From positions 1 to 64,000 of the forward strand of contig NZ_JAGSOG010000015.1 of assembly GCF_018139695.1 (NCBI RefSeq): a stretch of DNA of 64,000 nt, given 5' to 3'. Positions 53,504 through 63,500 of the stretch are shown piece by piece; within the stretch, counting starts at the first letter, position 1; every line of letters starts with the position of its first letter. Made by a program: the position numbers and the translations under genes. The DNA is from Actinospica durhamensis (GTDB taxonomy: Bacteria; Actinomycetota; Actinomycetes; Streptomycetales; Catenulisporaceae). Under the pieces are notes generated by a model. That model ran no database searches. It was not told the origin of the DNA and saw nothing but the letters and a program-made list of their open reading frames with translations.

Positions 53504-54424
53504 ATGGCCACCTCCACCGCCACCGCGGCTCCCGTCGCCACCACCGCCGTCACCGTGCGCAGGGCCGCCGCGGTCGCGGCCGCGAGCGCCGTACTGCTGG
53601 GGGTGGTGTACCTGGTCGCGGTGCGCAGCGGGGTGGGGCAGCGGTTCGAGAACGCGGTGTGGGTCGGCTCCGGGCAGACCGCGATGCAGCGCCCGGCCCA
53701 GGCGGTCGGCGCCCTCGACCTGATCGGCACCTGGAGCGTGATCGCGGCCGTCCTCGTGGTGGTCGGGATCGGCCTGTTGCGCCGTCAGGTCGCGCTCGCC
53801 CTGGCCGGCGCGGCGGTGGTCGGCGCCTCGATGGCCACCACCGAGTTCCTCAAGAGCACGCTGATCAGGCCGAACCTGGTGCCCGGCTGGACCGACAGCG
53901 CGGGCAACAGCTTCCCCAGCGGGCACACCACCGTGGCCATGTCGGTGATGTTCGCGCTGATCCTGGTGGCGCCGTACCGATTCAGGGGCCTGATCGCGTT
54001 CTGCACGGCCGCGACCGCCACCGAGATCGGCGCGCTGACGATCGTCGCACGCTGGCACCGCCCCAGCGACACCCTCGGCGCCGACCTCGTGGTGCTGTTC
54101 TACGCCGGCCTCGCCGTGCTCGTGCTGGCCGCCTTCGGACGCATCCGGCCCATCGCGGCGCGCCCGCTCGAGGGCCGCCCGCCGCGCGGCCTGCTCACGC
54201 TCGGCCCGATCGCCCTCGGCACGGCCACCGCGGTGTGCGGCGCCATGCTCTACGCCGCGCTGACCTACTACCACCGCGTGCACTACGCGCCCGGCTACGA
54301 GACCTCCCAGTCCGCGTTCTACACCGGCTGCCTGATCGCCCTCGCCGGCAGCGGTCTGGCCACCCTCGCGCTGCTCTGGCTGCTGGCCCGGCTCGACCTG
54401 ACCGTGCCCGAGTCCCGCGACTAG
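53504..54424 (+). CDS. PAP2-family membrane phosphatase
   Basis: A 306-residue integral membrane phosphatase of the PAP2 superfamily, with about six hydrophobic segments. Motif 1 is KSTLIRP (four rather than six residues between Lys and Arg-Pro), motif 2 is FPSGHT with the acid/base His, and motif 3 RWHRPSD holds the nucleophilic His with H-x3-D spacing, though the usual Arg six residues before that His is absent. Probable substrates are lipid phosphates (phosphatidate, undecaprenyl pyrophosphate). Confidence 0.88.
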   Translation: MATSTATAAPVATTAVTVRRAAAVAAASAVLLGVVYLVAVRSGVGQRFENAVWVGSGQTAMQRPAQAVGALDLIGTWSVIAAVLVVVGIGLLRRQVALALAGAAVVGASMATTEFLKSTLIRPNLVPGWTDSAGNSFPSGHTTVAMSVMFALILVAPYRFRGLIAFCTAATATEIGALTIVARWHRPSDTLGADLVVLFYAGLAVLVLAAFGRIRPIAARPLEGRPPRGLLTLGPIALGTATAVCGAMLYAALTYYHRVHYAPGYETSQSAFYTGCLIALAGSGLATLALLWLLARLDLTVPESRD

Positions 54425-54471
54425 ATACAGGCCCCCACCCGACAACCCGTGGTCTTCCTAGGCTTGCGGGC

Positions 54472-54999
54472 ATGAACGACTTCCTCTCCACCCTCCCCGC
54501 GGCCTACGTCGGTTCCGGCGCACTGATCACCGACGAGGACGGACGCGTGCTGCTGGTCAAGCCGACCTACAAGCCCGGCTGGGAGATCCCGGGCGGCGCC
54601 ATGGACGCGGGGGAGTATCCGCGCGAGACGCTGCGGCGCGAACTCGCCGAGGAGCTCGGGCTGGCGATCGAACCCGGTCGGCTGCTGGTGGTGGACTTCA
54701 TGCCGGCCCGGCCCGAGCGGCCGCGTCCGTCGATCATGTACGTGTTCGACTGCGGGCGGCTGACGGCGGCGCAGCACGCGGCGCTTGTGCTCCAGACGGA
54801 GGAACTCTCGGAGTATCACTACGTCGGATTAGCTCAACTCGATCGGCATCTGACCGGGCGGCTGCTGCGCCGGATGCGTCTCGCACACCGGGGGCTGACC
54901 TCGGGCGAAGGACCGATCGACCTGGAGAACGGTTACCTCCCAGGTGCCGCGCGCGCCGCGGCGCCGGACGGCGTGGACCCGCGTCACCCACTGGACTGA
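54472..54999 (+). CDS. NUDIX hydrolase
   Basis: A 175-residue NUDIX enzyme. The box GGAMDAGEYPRETLRRELAEELG matches G-x5-E-x7-REUxEExGU completely. The substrate is unknown; it could be a nucleoside diphosphate derivative. ATG 54472 is preceded by TAGGCT (54459-54464) seven bases upstream and no ribosome-binding site, so the message is probably leaderless. The frame extending back into the PAP2 gene is a shadow. Confidence 0.92.
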   Translation: MNDFLSTLPAAYVGSGALITDEDGRVLLVKPTYKPGWEIPGGAMDAGEYPRETLRRELAEELGLAIEPGRLLVVDFMPARPERPRPSIMYVFDCGRLTAAQHAALVLQTEELSEYHYVGLAQLDRHLTGRLLRRMRLAHRGLTSGEGPIDLENGYLPGAARAAAPDGVDPRHPLD

Positions 55000-55027
55000 G
55001 GCCCAGGCCGACGGGCACACTGCCTCC

Positions 55028-55687
55028 ATGTCAGCGTCCTCAGCCTCCCACGCCGCGCAGCTCGTGCTCCGGCACTTCCGTTGGGTCGGCGGCCACGCCG
55101 ACGTCTGGGCCGTGTTCCGGGACGCCCAGGCGTTGCGCGCGCTCGTGGCCGGGCTGGCCGAACCCGTCCGCGCCGAGGGCGTCACGGCCGTGTGCGGGAT
55201 CGAGTCGCGCGGGTTCCTGCTCGGCGCGGCCGTCGCGGTGGAACTCGGGGTCGGGTTCGTGCCGGTGCGCAAGGGCATCGGCATGCTGCCGGGAGACAAG
55301 GCCTTCGGCCAGACCACGCCGGACTACCGGGGCCTGCGCCACACGCTCCGGCTCCAGCGCGAGATGCTCGGCGCGGGCGACCGGGTGCTGCTGGTGGACG
55401 ACTGGCTCCAGACGGGCGCGCAGGCGGCCACCGTCCGCGACATCGTCGAGCAGTGCGGCGCGATCTGGGCCGGGTGCAGCGTCCTGGTGGATCAGCTCAC
55501 GGAGGAACGGCGCGCGGCCATAGGGCCGGTGCACGCCGTGCTCAAGGCCGCCGAACTGCCGGAGGATCAGCTCGCCGTGCCGGCGCCCGCGCCGCTGCGC
55601 GAACTGCCCGCCGCGCAGGCCCCGGCTGACGGGTCGTCCGTTACGCCGTCGGCTGAGCCCGTCCCGGCGAGCGTCCCCGGCTCCTAG
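55028..55687 (+). CDS. Adenine phosphoribosyltransferase-like enzyme
   Basis: A 219-residue type I phosphoribosyltransferase most similar to APRT, which salvages adenine to AMP with PRPP. It has CGIESRGFLLGAAVAVELGVGFVPVRKGIGMLPG and the PRPP loop VLLVDDWLQTGAQAA. The PRPP loop deviates from the usual VDDLLATGGT at several positions, and a Pro/Ala/Ser-rich tail of about 40 residues follows the catalytic domain. It is therefore perhaps a paralogue, not the housekeeping apt. The asparagine synthetase gene follows after 25 bases. Confidence 0.85.
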   Translation: MSASSASHAAQLVLRHFRWVGGHADVWAVFRDAQALRALVAGLAEPVRAEGVTAVCGIESRGFLLGAAVAVELGVGFVPVRKGIGMLPGDKAFGQTTPDYRGLRHTLRLQREMLGAGDRVLLVDDWLQTGAQAATVRDIVEQCGAIWAGCSVLVDQLTEERRAAIGPVHAVLKAAELPEDQLAVPAPAPLRELPAAQAPADGSSVTPSAEPVPASVPGS

Positions 55688-55712
55688 GCCCGCAAGGTCC
55701 AGAATTGTCCGC

Positions 55713-57578
55713 ATGTGCGGAATCACCGGCTGGGTCAGGTTCCCTCCGGAGCCGAGGCAGCGCCCCGACCTGCTCAAGGCGATGTCCGAGACCCTGGCCT
55801 GCCGCGGCCCGGACGCCTCCGGGATCTGGCTGGGGCTCAACGCGGCGCTCGGGCACCGGCGGCTGGCCGTGATCGACCCCGAGGGCGGCCGCCAGCCCAT
55901 GCGGGCCCGCTGCGACAACGCCGTGGACGAGGTGGTGCTCGTCTACAGCGGCGAGGTCTACAACTACCGCGAGCTGCGGACCGAGCTGAAGGCCAAGGGC
56001 CGCGTCTTCGTCACTGAAAGCGACACCGAGGTCGTGCTCCAGGCGTATCTGGCCTGGGGCGAGGACTTCGTGGAGCGGCTCGGCGGCATGTTCGCGCTCG
56101 CGCTCTGGGACGGCTCGCGCGAGCTGCTCCTGCTCGCCCGGGACCGGCTCGGTGTCAAGCCGCTGTATTACGCGCGGACGATCGACGGCCTGGTGTTCGG
56201 GTCGGAGATCAAGGCCCTGCTGGCCTACCCGGAGGTCGAGGCCGCCGTGGACGCCGAGGGGCTGGCCGAACTGCTCTCCTTCGTCAGGACGCCGGGCCGC
56301 ACCTGCTACCGGGGCGTGCACGAGCTGCGTCCCGGGCACACGCTGGTGGTGCGGGAGGATCAGCACCCGGTGACGCGCCGGTACTGGACGCTGGAGGCGC
56401 GCAAGCACCGGGACGAGCTGCCCGCCACCGTCGCGCACGTCCGGGAACTGCTCGAGGACATCGTGGAGCGGCAGCTCATCGCCGACGTGCCGCTGTGCAC
56501 GCTGCTCTCCGGCGGCCTCGACTCGTCCGCGATCACGGCGCTGGCCGCGCGTTCGCTCGCCCGCCGCAACAAGGGGCCGGTGCGCTCGTACGCGGTCGGA
56601 TTCGCCGGCCAGCACGAGCACTGGGACGCGGACGCCGACCGGATGCGCGACACCCTCGACGCCCCCTTCGCCCGCCTGCTGGCCGAGCACGTCGGAGCCG
56701 AGCACACCGAGGTGCTGCTCGACGCCGCGCGGCTGGCCGACCGCGACACGATCGACCGGGTGGTGCGCGCCCGGGACCTGCCCGACGGACTCGGCGAGGG
56801 CGACACCTCGCTGTACCTGCTCTTCGGCGCGCTGCGCGAGCAGGGCAACACCGTCGCGCTCTCCGGCGAGGCGGCCGACGAGGTGTTCGGCGGGTACGCC
56901 TGGTTCCACGACGAGGCCGCCGTGAACGCCGAGACCTTCCCCTGGCTGGCCCGCTCCGGCGGATTCTCCGGCGAGCAGACCACGAACACGCCCCACTCCT
57001 TCCTCGACCCCGGCCTGCTGACCAAGCTCGAGCTGCGCGACTACGTCGCCGAGCAGTACCGCGAGGCGCTCGCCCAGGTGCCGCGGCTGTCCGGGGAGAG
57101 CCCGGCCGAGCGGCGGATGCGGGAGCTCGGCCATCTGCACCTCACCCGCTTCCTGCCCGGCCTGCTCGACCGCAAGGACCGGATGAGCATGGCGGTCGGG
57201 CTGGAGGTGCGGGTGCCGTTCTGCGACCACCGGCTGGTGGAGTACGTGTTCAACGTGCCCTGGGAGTTCAAGTCCTTCGACGGCCGGGAGAAGTCCCTGC
57301 TGCGCGCGGCGACGCAGGACCTGCTGCCGGTCGAGGTGGCCGGGCGGCGTAAGAGCCCGTATCCGAGCACGCAGGACCCCGTCTTCGCCGAGGGCGTGCG
57401 GCGGCGGCTGCGCGAGGTGCTGGCGAACCCTGATTCGCCGGTGCTCCCGCTGCTCGACGCCGCCGCGGCCCGGCGGGCGGTGGAGTCGGCGTCCGGGCCG
57501 GAGCTGCGCCGGGCCGCGGAGCCGGTGCTGCTGCTCGACTCCTGGCTGCGGCAGTACCCGGTCAAGCTCGAGCTCTGA
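55713..57578 (+). CDS. asnB: Asparagine synthetase (glutamine-hydrolysing)
   Basis: A 621-residue class II glutamine amidotransferase plus AMP-forming synthetase converting aspartate to asparagine. Cys2 follows the initiator Met (MCGITGWV), which fixes the start because removal of Met exposes the catalytic Cys. The glutaminase domain has HRRLAVIDPEGGRQPM; the synthetase P-loop is LLSGGLDSSAITAL, then SGEAADEVFGGYAWF and LDRKDRMSMAVGLEVRVPFCDHRLVEYV. Some actinobacterial AsnB-like proteins instead amidate peptides or antibiotics; a Pls-like synthetase gene lies 3 kb away, but no direct link is shown. It converges on the M55 gene with a 20-base gap. Confidence 0.93.
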   Translation: MCGITGWVRFPPEPRQRPDLLKAMSETLACRGPDASGIWLGLNAALGHRRLAVIDPEGGRQPMRARCDNAVDEVVLVYSGEVYNYRELRTELKAKGRVFVTESDTEVVLQAYLAWGEDFVERLGGMFALALWDGSRELLLLARDRLGVKPLYYARTIDGLVFGSEIKALLAYPEVEAAVDAEGLAELLSFVRTPGRTCYRGVHELRPGHTLVVREDQHPVTRRYWTLEARKHRDELPATVAHVRELLEDIVERQLIADVPLCTLLSGGLDSSAITALAARSLARRNKGPVRSYAVGFAGQHEHWDADADRMRDTLDAPFARLLAEHVGAEHTEVLLDAARLADRDTIDRVVRARDLPDGLGEGDTSLYLLFGALREQGNTVALSGEAADEVFGGYAWFHDEAAVNAETFPWLARSGGFSGEQTTNTPHSFLDPGLLTKLELRDYVAEQYREALAQVPRLSGESPAERRMRELGHLHLTRFLPGLLDRKDRMSMAVGLEVRVPFCDHRLVEYVFNVPWEFKSFDGREKSLLRAATQDLLPVEVAGRRKSPYPSTQDPVFAEGVRRRLREVLANPDSPVLPLLDAAAARRAVESASGPELRRAAEPVLLLDSWLRQYPVKLEL

Positions 57579-57598
57579 TTCGCGGCGCGGCTGTCGGG

Positions 57599-58438
57599 CT
57601 ATTCGGCGATGCCGCGGGTGAGCAGGACCAGGGTGACGAAGGTGCGGTAGAGCCGGATCGGGTCCTCGTCGCGCAGGTGCACCACGGTCGGCTCCGCCGG
57701 GTCCGGCTCGACCCGCTCGAGCCAACAGGCCAGCTCGGCCAGGTCGGGATTGCGCATCCGGACGCTGAGCGTGGCCGGAAGCGCGATGCGGGGCAGCTTG
57801 ATCTCACCGCGCGCCGCGGCCTCGACCGCCTCGCGCGCGGTGGCCTGGATGAGCGCGCAGGCGCGGCTCGGGTGCAGGCTCTCGGCGGCGAAGCGGGTGA
57901 CCGACTTCTTCACCACCGCGGCGCGCGCGTCCGGGCAGAGCGGGCGCAGCTCCGCGGCGGTCGTGTCGTCCCCGGTGATCAGCAGCACCGGCACCCGGTG
58001 GCCGAGCGCGACCAGGGCATTGATGCCGCTCTCGCCCACCACCGTGCCGTTGAGCCTGACCTCGGCGATGGCCAGCGGGTTGTAGGTGTGCGAGAGCGTG
58101 GCCGGGCCGGCCGACATCGAGCCGTGGTAGGAGACGAAGAAGATCCCGTCGAAGGAGTCGTCGAGCCCCTGCATCATGTACATCGGCTTGTGCCGGCCGG
58201 ACAGGTACGAGGCCTCGCCGCACAGCCGGTCCGGCCGCAGGTTCGCCATCCGCCCGTGCGAGTCGTTGACCAGGATCTCGTGGTCCCCGCCGGCCGCCTG
58301 GGCCCCGGAGATGGCCGCGTTCACCTCGGACTGCAGCAGCCCCCGGTAGAGCTCGTAGTCGCCCTGGCCCGGGCGGCACTGCTCCCAGTCCACCACCCCG
58401 GCCGTGCCCTCCATGTCGGAGGAGACGAAGATCTTCAT
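57599..58438 (-). CDS. M55-family zinc D-aminopeptidase (DppA-like)
   Basis: A 279-residue metallopeptidase of family M55, known for D-alanyl aminopeptidase DppA of Bacillus. It starts MKIFVSSDMEGTAGVVDWEQC, where SDMEG provides zinc ligands (Asp, Glu), followed by HEILVNDSHGRMANL and ISYHGSM-like FVSYHGSMSAGPATLSHT with the His ligands. Cytosolic. The ATG at 58438 is a family-perfect start. Function may be D-peptide or peptidoglycan-fragment turnover. Confidence 0.93.
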   Translation of the reverse strand: MKIFVSSDMEGTAGVVDWEQCRPGQGDYELYRGLLQSEVNAAISGAQAAGGDHEILVNDSHGRMANLRPDRLCGEASYLSGRHKPMYMMQGLDDSFDGIFFVSYHGSMSAGPATLSHTYNPLAIAEVRLNGTVVGESGINALVALGHRVPVLLITGDDTTAAELRPLCPDARAAVVKKSVTRFAAESLHPSRACALIQATAREAVEAAARGEIKLPRIALPATLSVRMRNPDLAELACWLERVEPDPAEPTVVHLRDEDPIRLYRTFVTLVLLTRGIAE

Positions 58439-58516
58439 ATAATCCGCTCCACATCGGCGATGGTAGCGCGGCCAGGGGGTTGACCTCGGCTTCGCGCCGC
58501 CGGAAGGATGGGCCGC

Positions 58517-59386
58517 GTGACGGATCATGGATGGACGCTGACCGGAGACGGGGGCGCCTTCGCGGACGCCGCGCTCGCCTTCCTCAGCCGCGACCCGGTC
58601 GGCAACACCTCCACCCTGGCCATCACGGCCGGCCTGCGCACCAGCCCGCGCGAGCCGATGGAGCAGGACTGCTACGGCTGGTGGCGCGACGAGGACGGCC
58701 GGATCCGGGCTGCCTTCACGGCTCAGTACCCGTACGCGCTCACCCTCGGCGCCGAGCTGCCCGAGCAGGCCGCGGCCGAACTCCCGGCCGCCTGGCAGGC
58801 CTCCGGGCGCGCCCGGCCGCTGAGCGTCTCCGGCGGTGTGAAGGCGGCCGAGGGCATCGCGTCGCACTGGTCCCGGCTGCTCGGCTGCGACTACCGGATC
58901 AGGGCGCACCACGAGATGCGGCTGTTCACCTTCGCCGAGCCCACCGCGCCAGAACCGGCCCCGGTCGGCCACGCCCGTCTGGCTACCCTTGCCGACGTGG
59001 CGCTGCTGACCGCCTGGGAGCTGGAGTTCCTGCGTGAGTGCGGCCTGAACGGCCCGCGCGACCCGGAGCCCTACGTCAGCTCCCGCGTGCGCGACGGGCG
59101 GCAGCTGCTGTGGATCAGCGGCGAGGAGCCGGTGGGCTGTGCCAACTTCACCGGCGTGGCCGGCGGCAGCTCGCGCATCACCGGCGTCTACACCCCGCCC
59201 GAGCACCGCCGCCACGGCTACGCGGCCGGCATCACCTGGGCCGCCTCGCACGAGGCGCTCGAGCGCGGCGCCGCGCACGTCCTGCTCTACACCGACCTGT
59301 CCAACCCCACCAGCAACGCCGTCTACCAGCGCCTCGGCTACCGCCCGGTGCGCGACGTGACCGAATACGAGTTCGTCGACGAGTGA
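58517..59386 (+). CDS. GNAT family N-acetyltransferase
   Basis: A 289-residue acetyltransferase with the active GNAT domain in the C-terminal half: ITGVYTPPEHRRHGYAAGITWAASHEALERGA (motif A, RRHGYA loop) and SNAVYQRLGYRPV. The N-terminal half (to about residue 140) looks like a diverged GNAT-like fold. Acceptor unknown. GTG 58517 is preferred because GGAAGG is nine bases upstream; the ATG at 58508 lies directly on that site. Confidence 0.87.
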   Translation: MTDHGWTLTGDGGAFADAALAFLSRDPVGNTSTLAITAGLRTSPREPMEQDCYGWWRDEDGRIRAAFTAQYPYALTLGAELPEQAAAELPAAWQASGRARPLSVSGGVKAAEGIASHWSRLLGCDYRIRAHHEMRLFTFAEPTAPEPAPVGHARLATLADVALLTAWELEFLRECGLNGPRDPEPYVSSRVRDGRQLLWISGEEPVGCANFTGVAGGSSRITGVYTPPEHRRHGYAAGITWAASHEALERGAAHVLLYTDLSNPTSNAVYQRLGYRPVRDVTEYEFVDE

Positions 59387-59427
59387 CGGGTGCAGCGGGT
59401 GACCGGTGACCGGTGCGGCCGCCCGGC

Positions 59428-60411
59428 TCAGCGTGAGGCGAGACCCGAGCCGCCGGGGGCGCCGGCCATCCGCGGCGGGCCGACGATCAGCGGGTCCGGC
59501 ACGCCGACCAGGTCCGTGTTCTTCCCGGCGTAGTCCACCTGGGAGAGCACGAAGCGCATCGCCTCGAGGCGGGCGAGGCGCTTGCCGTTGCCGTTGACCA
59601 CGGTCCACGGCGCCCGCTCGGTGTGGGTGGCGGTGAACATCGCCTCCTTGGCCCGGGTGTAGGCGTCCCAGCGGTCGAGCGAGGCCAGGTCGTTCGGGCT
59701 GAGCTTCCACCGGCGCACCGGGTCCACGTCGCGGATGACGAAGCGGGTGAGCTGCTCCGCGCGGGAGACCGAGAACCAGAACTTGACCAGGATGATCCCG
59801 TCCTGCACCAGCATCCGTTCGAACAGCGGCGCCTGACGCAGGAACAGCCGGTACTCCTCGTCGGTGCAGTAGCCCATCACCGGTTCCACCGTGGCCCGGT
59901 TGTACCAGGACCGGTCGAAGAGCACGAACTCCCCGGCCGAGGGCAGGTGCGCCACGTACCGCTGGAAGTACCAGCTGGTGCGCTCCTGCTTGTTCGGCTT
60001 GTTGAGCGCCACCACCCGCACCCCGCGCGGGTTCAGGTGCTGGATGAACCGCTTGATGGTGCTGCCCTTGCCCGCCGCGTCCCGGCCCTCGAAGACGATG
60101 ACCAGCCGCGCGTCGGTCTCCTTGGCCCAGGACTGGAGCTTGAGCAGCTCGATCTGCAGCGCCCGCTTGGTCGGGTCGTACTCGGCCCGTCGCAGCAGGT
60201 TGTCGTACGGGTAGTCCAGCCGCCAGGTGTCCACCTCGCGCCCGTCCGGCCGGATCAGGATCGGATCGTAACCATCTGGATACTCCACCCGCAGGTCCGC
60301 GTGGGTGCGGTACTCGCGCACCCAGTCGCTCAGATGGCCGGTGATGGAGTCCAGGTCGACCAGCGGGTAGAGCGCCGGCTGGGGTTCGATGCGGGTGCGC
60401 TGTGCGTCCAT
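59428..60411 (-). CDS. ppk2: Polyphosphate kinase 2
   Basis: A 327-residue class I PPK2-type enzyme that interconverts polyphosphate and nucleoside di/triphosphates, usually working toward NTP formation. Walker A is VFEGRDAAGKGSTIKRF, Walker B-like FDRSWYNRATVEPVMGYC, and the lid has RFVIRDVDPVRRWKLSPNDLASLDRWDAY; all are intact. It is divergent from the Pls-like synthetase gene (129-base shared promoter region), so the two could be co-regulated. Confidence 0.94.
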   Translation of the reverse strand: MDAQRTRIEPQPALYPLVDLDSITGHLSDWVREYRTHADLRVEYPDGYDPILIRPDGREVDTWRLDYPYDNLLRRAEYDPTKRALQIELLKLQSWAKETDARLVIVFEGRDAAGKGSTIKRFIQHLNPRGVRVVALNKPNKQERTSWYFQRYVAHLPSAGEFVLFDRSWYNRATVEPVMGYCTDEEYRLFLRQAPLFERMLVQDGIILVKFWFSVSRAEQLTRFVIRDVDPVRRWKLSPNDLASLDRWDAYTRAKEAMFTATHTERAPWTVVNGNGKRLARLEAMRFVLSQVDYAGKNTDLVGVPDPLIVGPPRMAGAPGGSGLASR

Positions 60412-60468
60412 GCCCCGTCAGCTCCACTCCGGCCGGTGTCTGGTGTCCTCCATAGGATATGGTGACAA

Positions 60469-60502
60469 ATCAGCTGATATACCGCATCTCTGTTAGGCTG
60501 AC
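60469..60502. promoter_or_regulatory. Palindromes in the ppk2/pls-like divergent promoter region
   Basis: The AT-rich gap 60412-60540 has a perfect 10-bp palindrome ATCAGCTGAT (60469-60478) and a second palindromic element GTTAGGCTGAC (60492-60502) that matches 10 of 11 bases in the core of the actinobacterial iron box (TTAGGCTAACC). Binding proteins are not known; the iron-box likeness could be chance. Confidence 0.35.
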
Positions 60503-60540
60503 CGGAGACCGCAGTCTCCCAGAGGAAGCAGGCGCCGAAG

Positions 60541-63500
60541 TTGCCGCCCTACCGCCTGCTCGCCGATACCGCCCGGTACGGCTCCGCCACCGCGGCCCCC
60601 TCGCCGCGCACCCTGCTCGACGTGCTCGAGGCCACCGCCGCGCAGCACCCGCACGCCCCCGCCCTCGACGACGGCGTCAGCCGGCTCGACTACGAGGCGC
60701 TGCGCACCGCCGTGGCCGAGGTCGCCGAGCGACTCGCTGAGGCCGGAGTCGGCCGGGGCGACCGCGTCGGCGTACACATACCCTCGGGTACAGCCGAACT
60801 CTACCTCGCCATCCTGGGAATTCTCGCGGCCGGCGGCGCCTATGTGCCGGTGGACGTGGACGATCCGCCGGAGCGGGCCGCGCTGGTGTTCGGCGAAGCC
60901 GCCGTGCGCGCGGTCGTCCGCGAGGGCCTGCGGATCGATCTGACCGGCACGGAAGCCGCCGCGGCCGCAGCCGCGACCGCAGCCGAGACAGTTGACGACA
61001 CCGCAGCTGACGACCCGTCCGCCGGGTCCCGCGCCGCCGCGCCCCGGCCCGAGGACGACGCCTGGATCATCTTCACCTCCGGCTCCACCGGCGTGCCCAA
61101 GGGCGTCGCCGTCACGCACCGCGCCGCAGCCGCCTTCGTGGACGCCGAGGCCCGGCTGTTCCTGCAGCGCGCCCCGCTCGGCCCGGGGGACCGGGTGCTG
61201 GCCGGCCTGTCCGTGGCCTTCGACGCCTCCTGCGAGGAGATGTGGCTGGCCTGGCGGCACGGCGCCTGCCTGGTGCCCGCCCCGCGCTCGCTGGTGCGCA
61301 GCGGCGTGGATCTCGGCCCCTGGCTGGTGGAACGCGGCATCAGCGCGGTCTCCACCGTGCCCACCCTGGCCGCGCTCTGGCCGGCCGGGGCCCTCGACCG
61401 CGTCAGGCTGCTGATCTTCGGCGGCGAGGCCTGCCCGCCCGAGCTGGCCGAGCGCCTGGCCGTGGACGGGCGCGAGGTGTGGAACACCTACGGGCCCACC
61501 GAGGCCACCGTGGTGGCCACCGCCGCCCTGCTCACCGGCGAGGGTCCGGTGCGCATCGGGCTGCCGCTGGACGGCTGGGAGCTGGCCGTGATCGACGCGG
61601 CCGGCGAGCCGGTCGGGCCCGGCGAGTCCGGCGAGCTGGTCATCGCGGGCGTGGGCCTGGCCCGCTATCTGGACCCGGAGAAGGACGCGGCGAAGTACGC
61701 CGCGCTGCCGGCCGCCGGCTGGGACCGGGCGTACCGCAGCGGCGACCTGGTGCGCGCGGATCCGGAGGGGCTGGTCTTCCTCGGCCGCGCGGACGAGCAG
61801 GTGAAGCTGGGCGGCCGCCGGATCGAGCTGGGCGAGATCGACGCCGCGCTGCAGGCGCTGCCCGGGGTCGCCGCGGCCGCCGCCGCGGTCAAGGGCCCGA
61901 CGGGCGGTCAGATCCTGGTCGGCTACCTGGTCCTGCGCGCCGCGGGCGCCGAGGACGTCGAACCCTTCGATCCCGCCGCCGCGCGGGCCCTGCTGGCCAC
62001 CCGCCTGCCCGCCGCGCTGGTACCCCGGATCGCCGTGGTGGAGGAACTGCCCACCCGTACCTCGGGCAAGGTGGACCGGCTCGCCCTGCCCTGGCCGCTG
62101 CCCGAGCCCGCCGGGCCGGCCGGCGCCGCGGCCGAGGAGCGCGCGGCCGAACTCACCCCGGCGCAGGAGGAGCTCGCCGAGCACTGGGCCGCCGTGCTCG
62201 GCTCGCGCCCGCTCGGCCTGGACGCGGACTTCTTCGACGCCGGCGGCGGCAGTCTGGCCGCGGCCCGGCTCGTGTCGGTGCTGCGTCTGACCCACCCGAC
62301 CGTGACCGTGCGCGACGTCTACGACAACCCGGGCTTCAGCGACCTGGCCGACCGGCTCGCCGAACTCGCCCCCGCCACCGGCGCGCCGCGTTCGCTGCTC
62401 GGCGCGCACGGCGAGGCGAGCGAGGTCCGCCCGGTCCGGCTCGGCTTCCAGGTGGCGCAGGCCGCCGCGATGCTGCCGATCTCCGTGCTGGGCATGGTGC
62501 GCTGGCTCACCGTGCTCGCGGCCGCCGGCGACCTGCTCGGCCCGGCCTGGGCGCCGCGGGTGTCCTGGTGGGCCGTGCTCGCCGGGTTCCTGCTCTTCGT
62601 CGCCCCGCCCGGACGCATCCTGATCTCCGCGCTCGGCGCCCGGCTGCTGCTGCGCGACCTGAGCCCGGGCAGCTACCCGCGCGGCGGCCGGGTGCACCTG
62701 CGGCTGTGGGCCGCGCAGACCCTGGCCGAACGGCTCGCCGCGGTCAGCATCGCCAGCGGCCCCTGGCTCCCGCTCTACGCCCGCGCGCTCGGCGCCCGGA
62801 TCGGCCGCGACGCGGTGCTGCACTCCCCGCCGCCGATCACCGGGCACCTGCGGCTGGACGAGGGCGCGGCGATCGAACCCGAGGTCGACCTGACGGGCCA
62901 TTGGGTGGACGGCGACCTCGTCCACGTCGGCACGATCCGGGTCGGCGCCCGTGCCTCGGTCGGCACCCGCTCCACCCTGCTGCCCGGCGCCCGGGTCGGC
63001 GCGCACGCGCGGATCGCGCCCGGCTCCGCGGTGGCCGGCGAGGTGCCCGAGGAAGAGCACTGGGCCGGGTCCCCGGCCAAGCGGGTCAGGCCGGGCAAGG
63101 GCGCGGGCAAGGGCGCGAAGGCGCAGGCGCTGCTCGCGGCCGAGGAGTTCGGCCCGCCCGCCCCGCCTGCTTTCACCCGCCGCTGGTCCGTGGCCTACGG
63201 GTGCACCGCACTGCTGCTCGGCCTGCTCCCGCTGGCCGCCGCGGTCCCGGCGCTGGCCGTGCTGGCCGCGTTCCTCGGCGGCGCGCGCACGCCCTGGCAG
63301 GCCTTCGGGCAGGGCGTGGCCGGGCTCGTCCCGGCCGTGGTCGTGTTCTTCCTCGCCTTCGCCGCGCTGGTGCTCGCCGGTGTGCGGGCGCTGAGCCTGG
63401 GCATGCGCCCCGGTGATTTCCCGCTGCACAGCCTGGCCGCGTACCGGGTGTGGACGACGACGCAGCTCATGGCGATGGCGCGGATCTGGCTCTACCCGCT

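Noticed and set aside
55713-57578. Asparagine synthetase considered as a lasso-peptide cyclase (class C)
   Set aside because: It has an intact N-terminal glutaminase with Cys2 and no precursor, protease or recognition-element gene next to it.
60493-63429. 978-residue open frame on the minus strand opposite the synthetase gene
   Set aside because: Antisense shadow of the adenylation and terminal domains; low-complexity composition and no motif.
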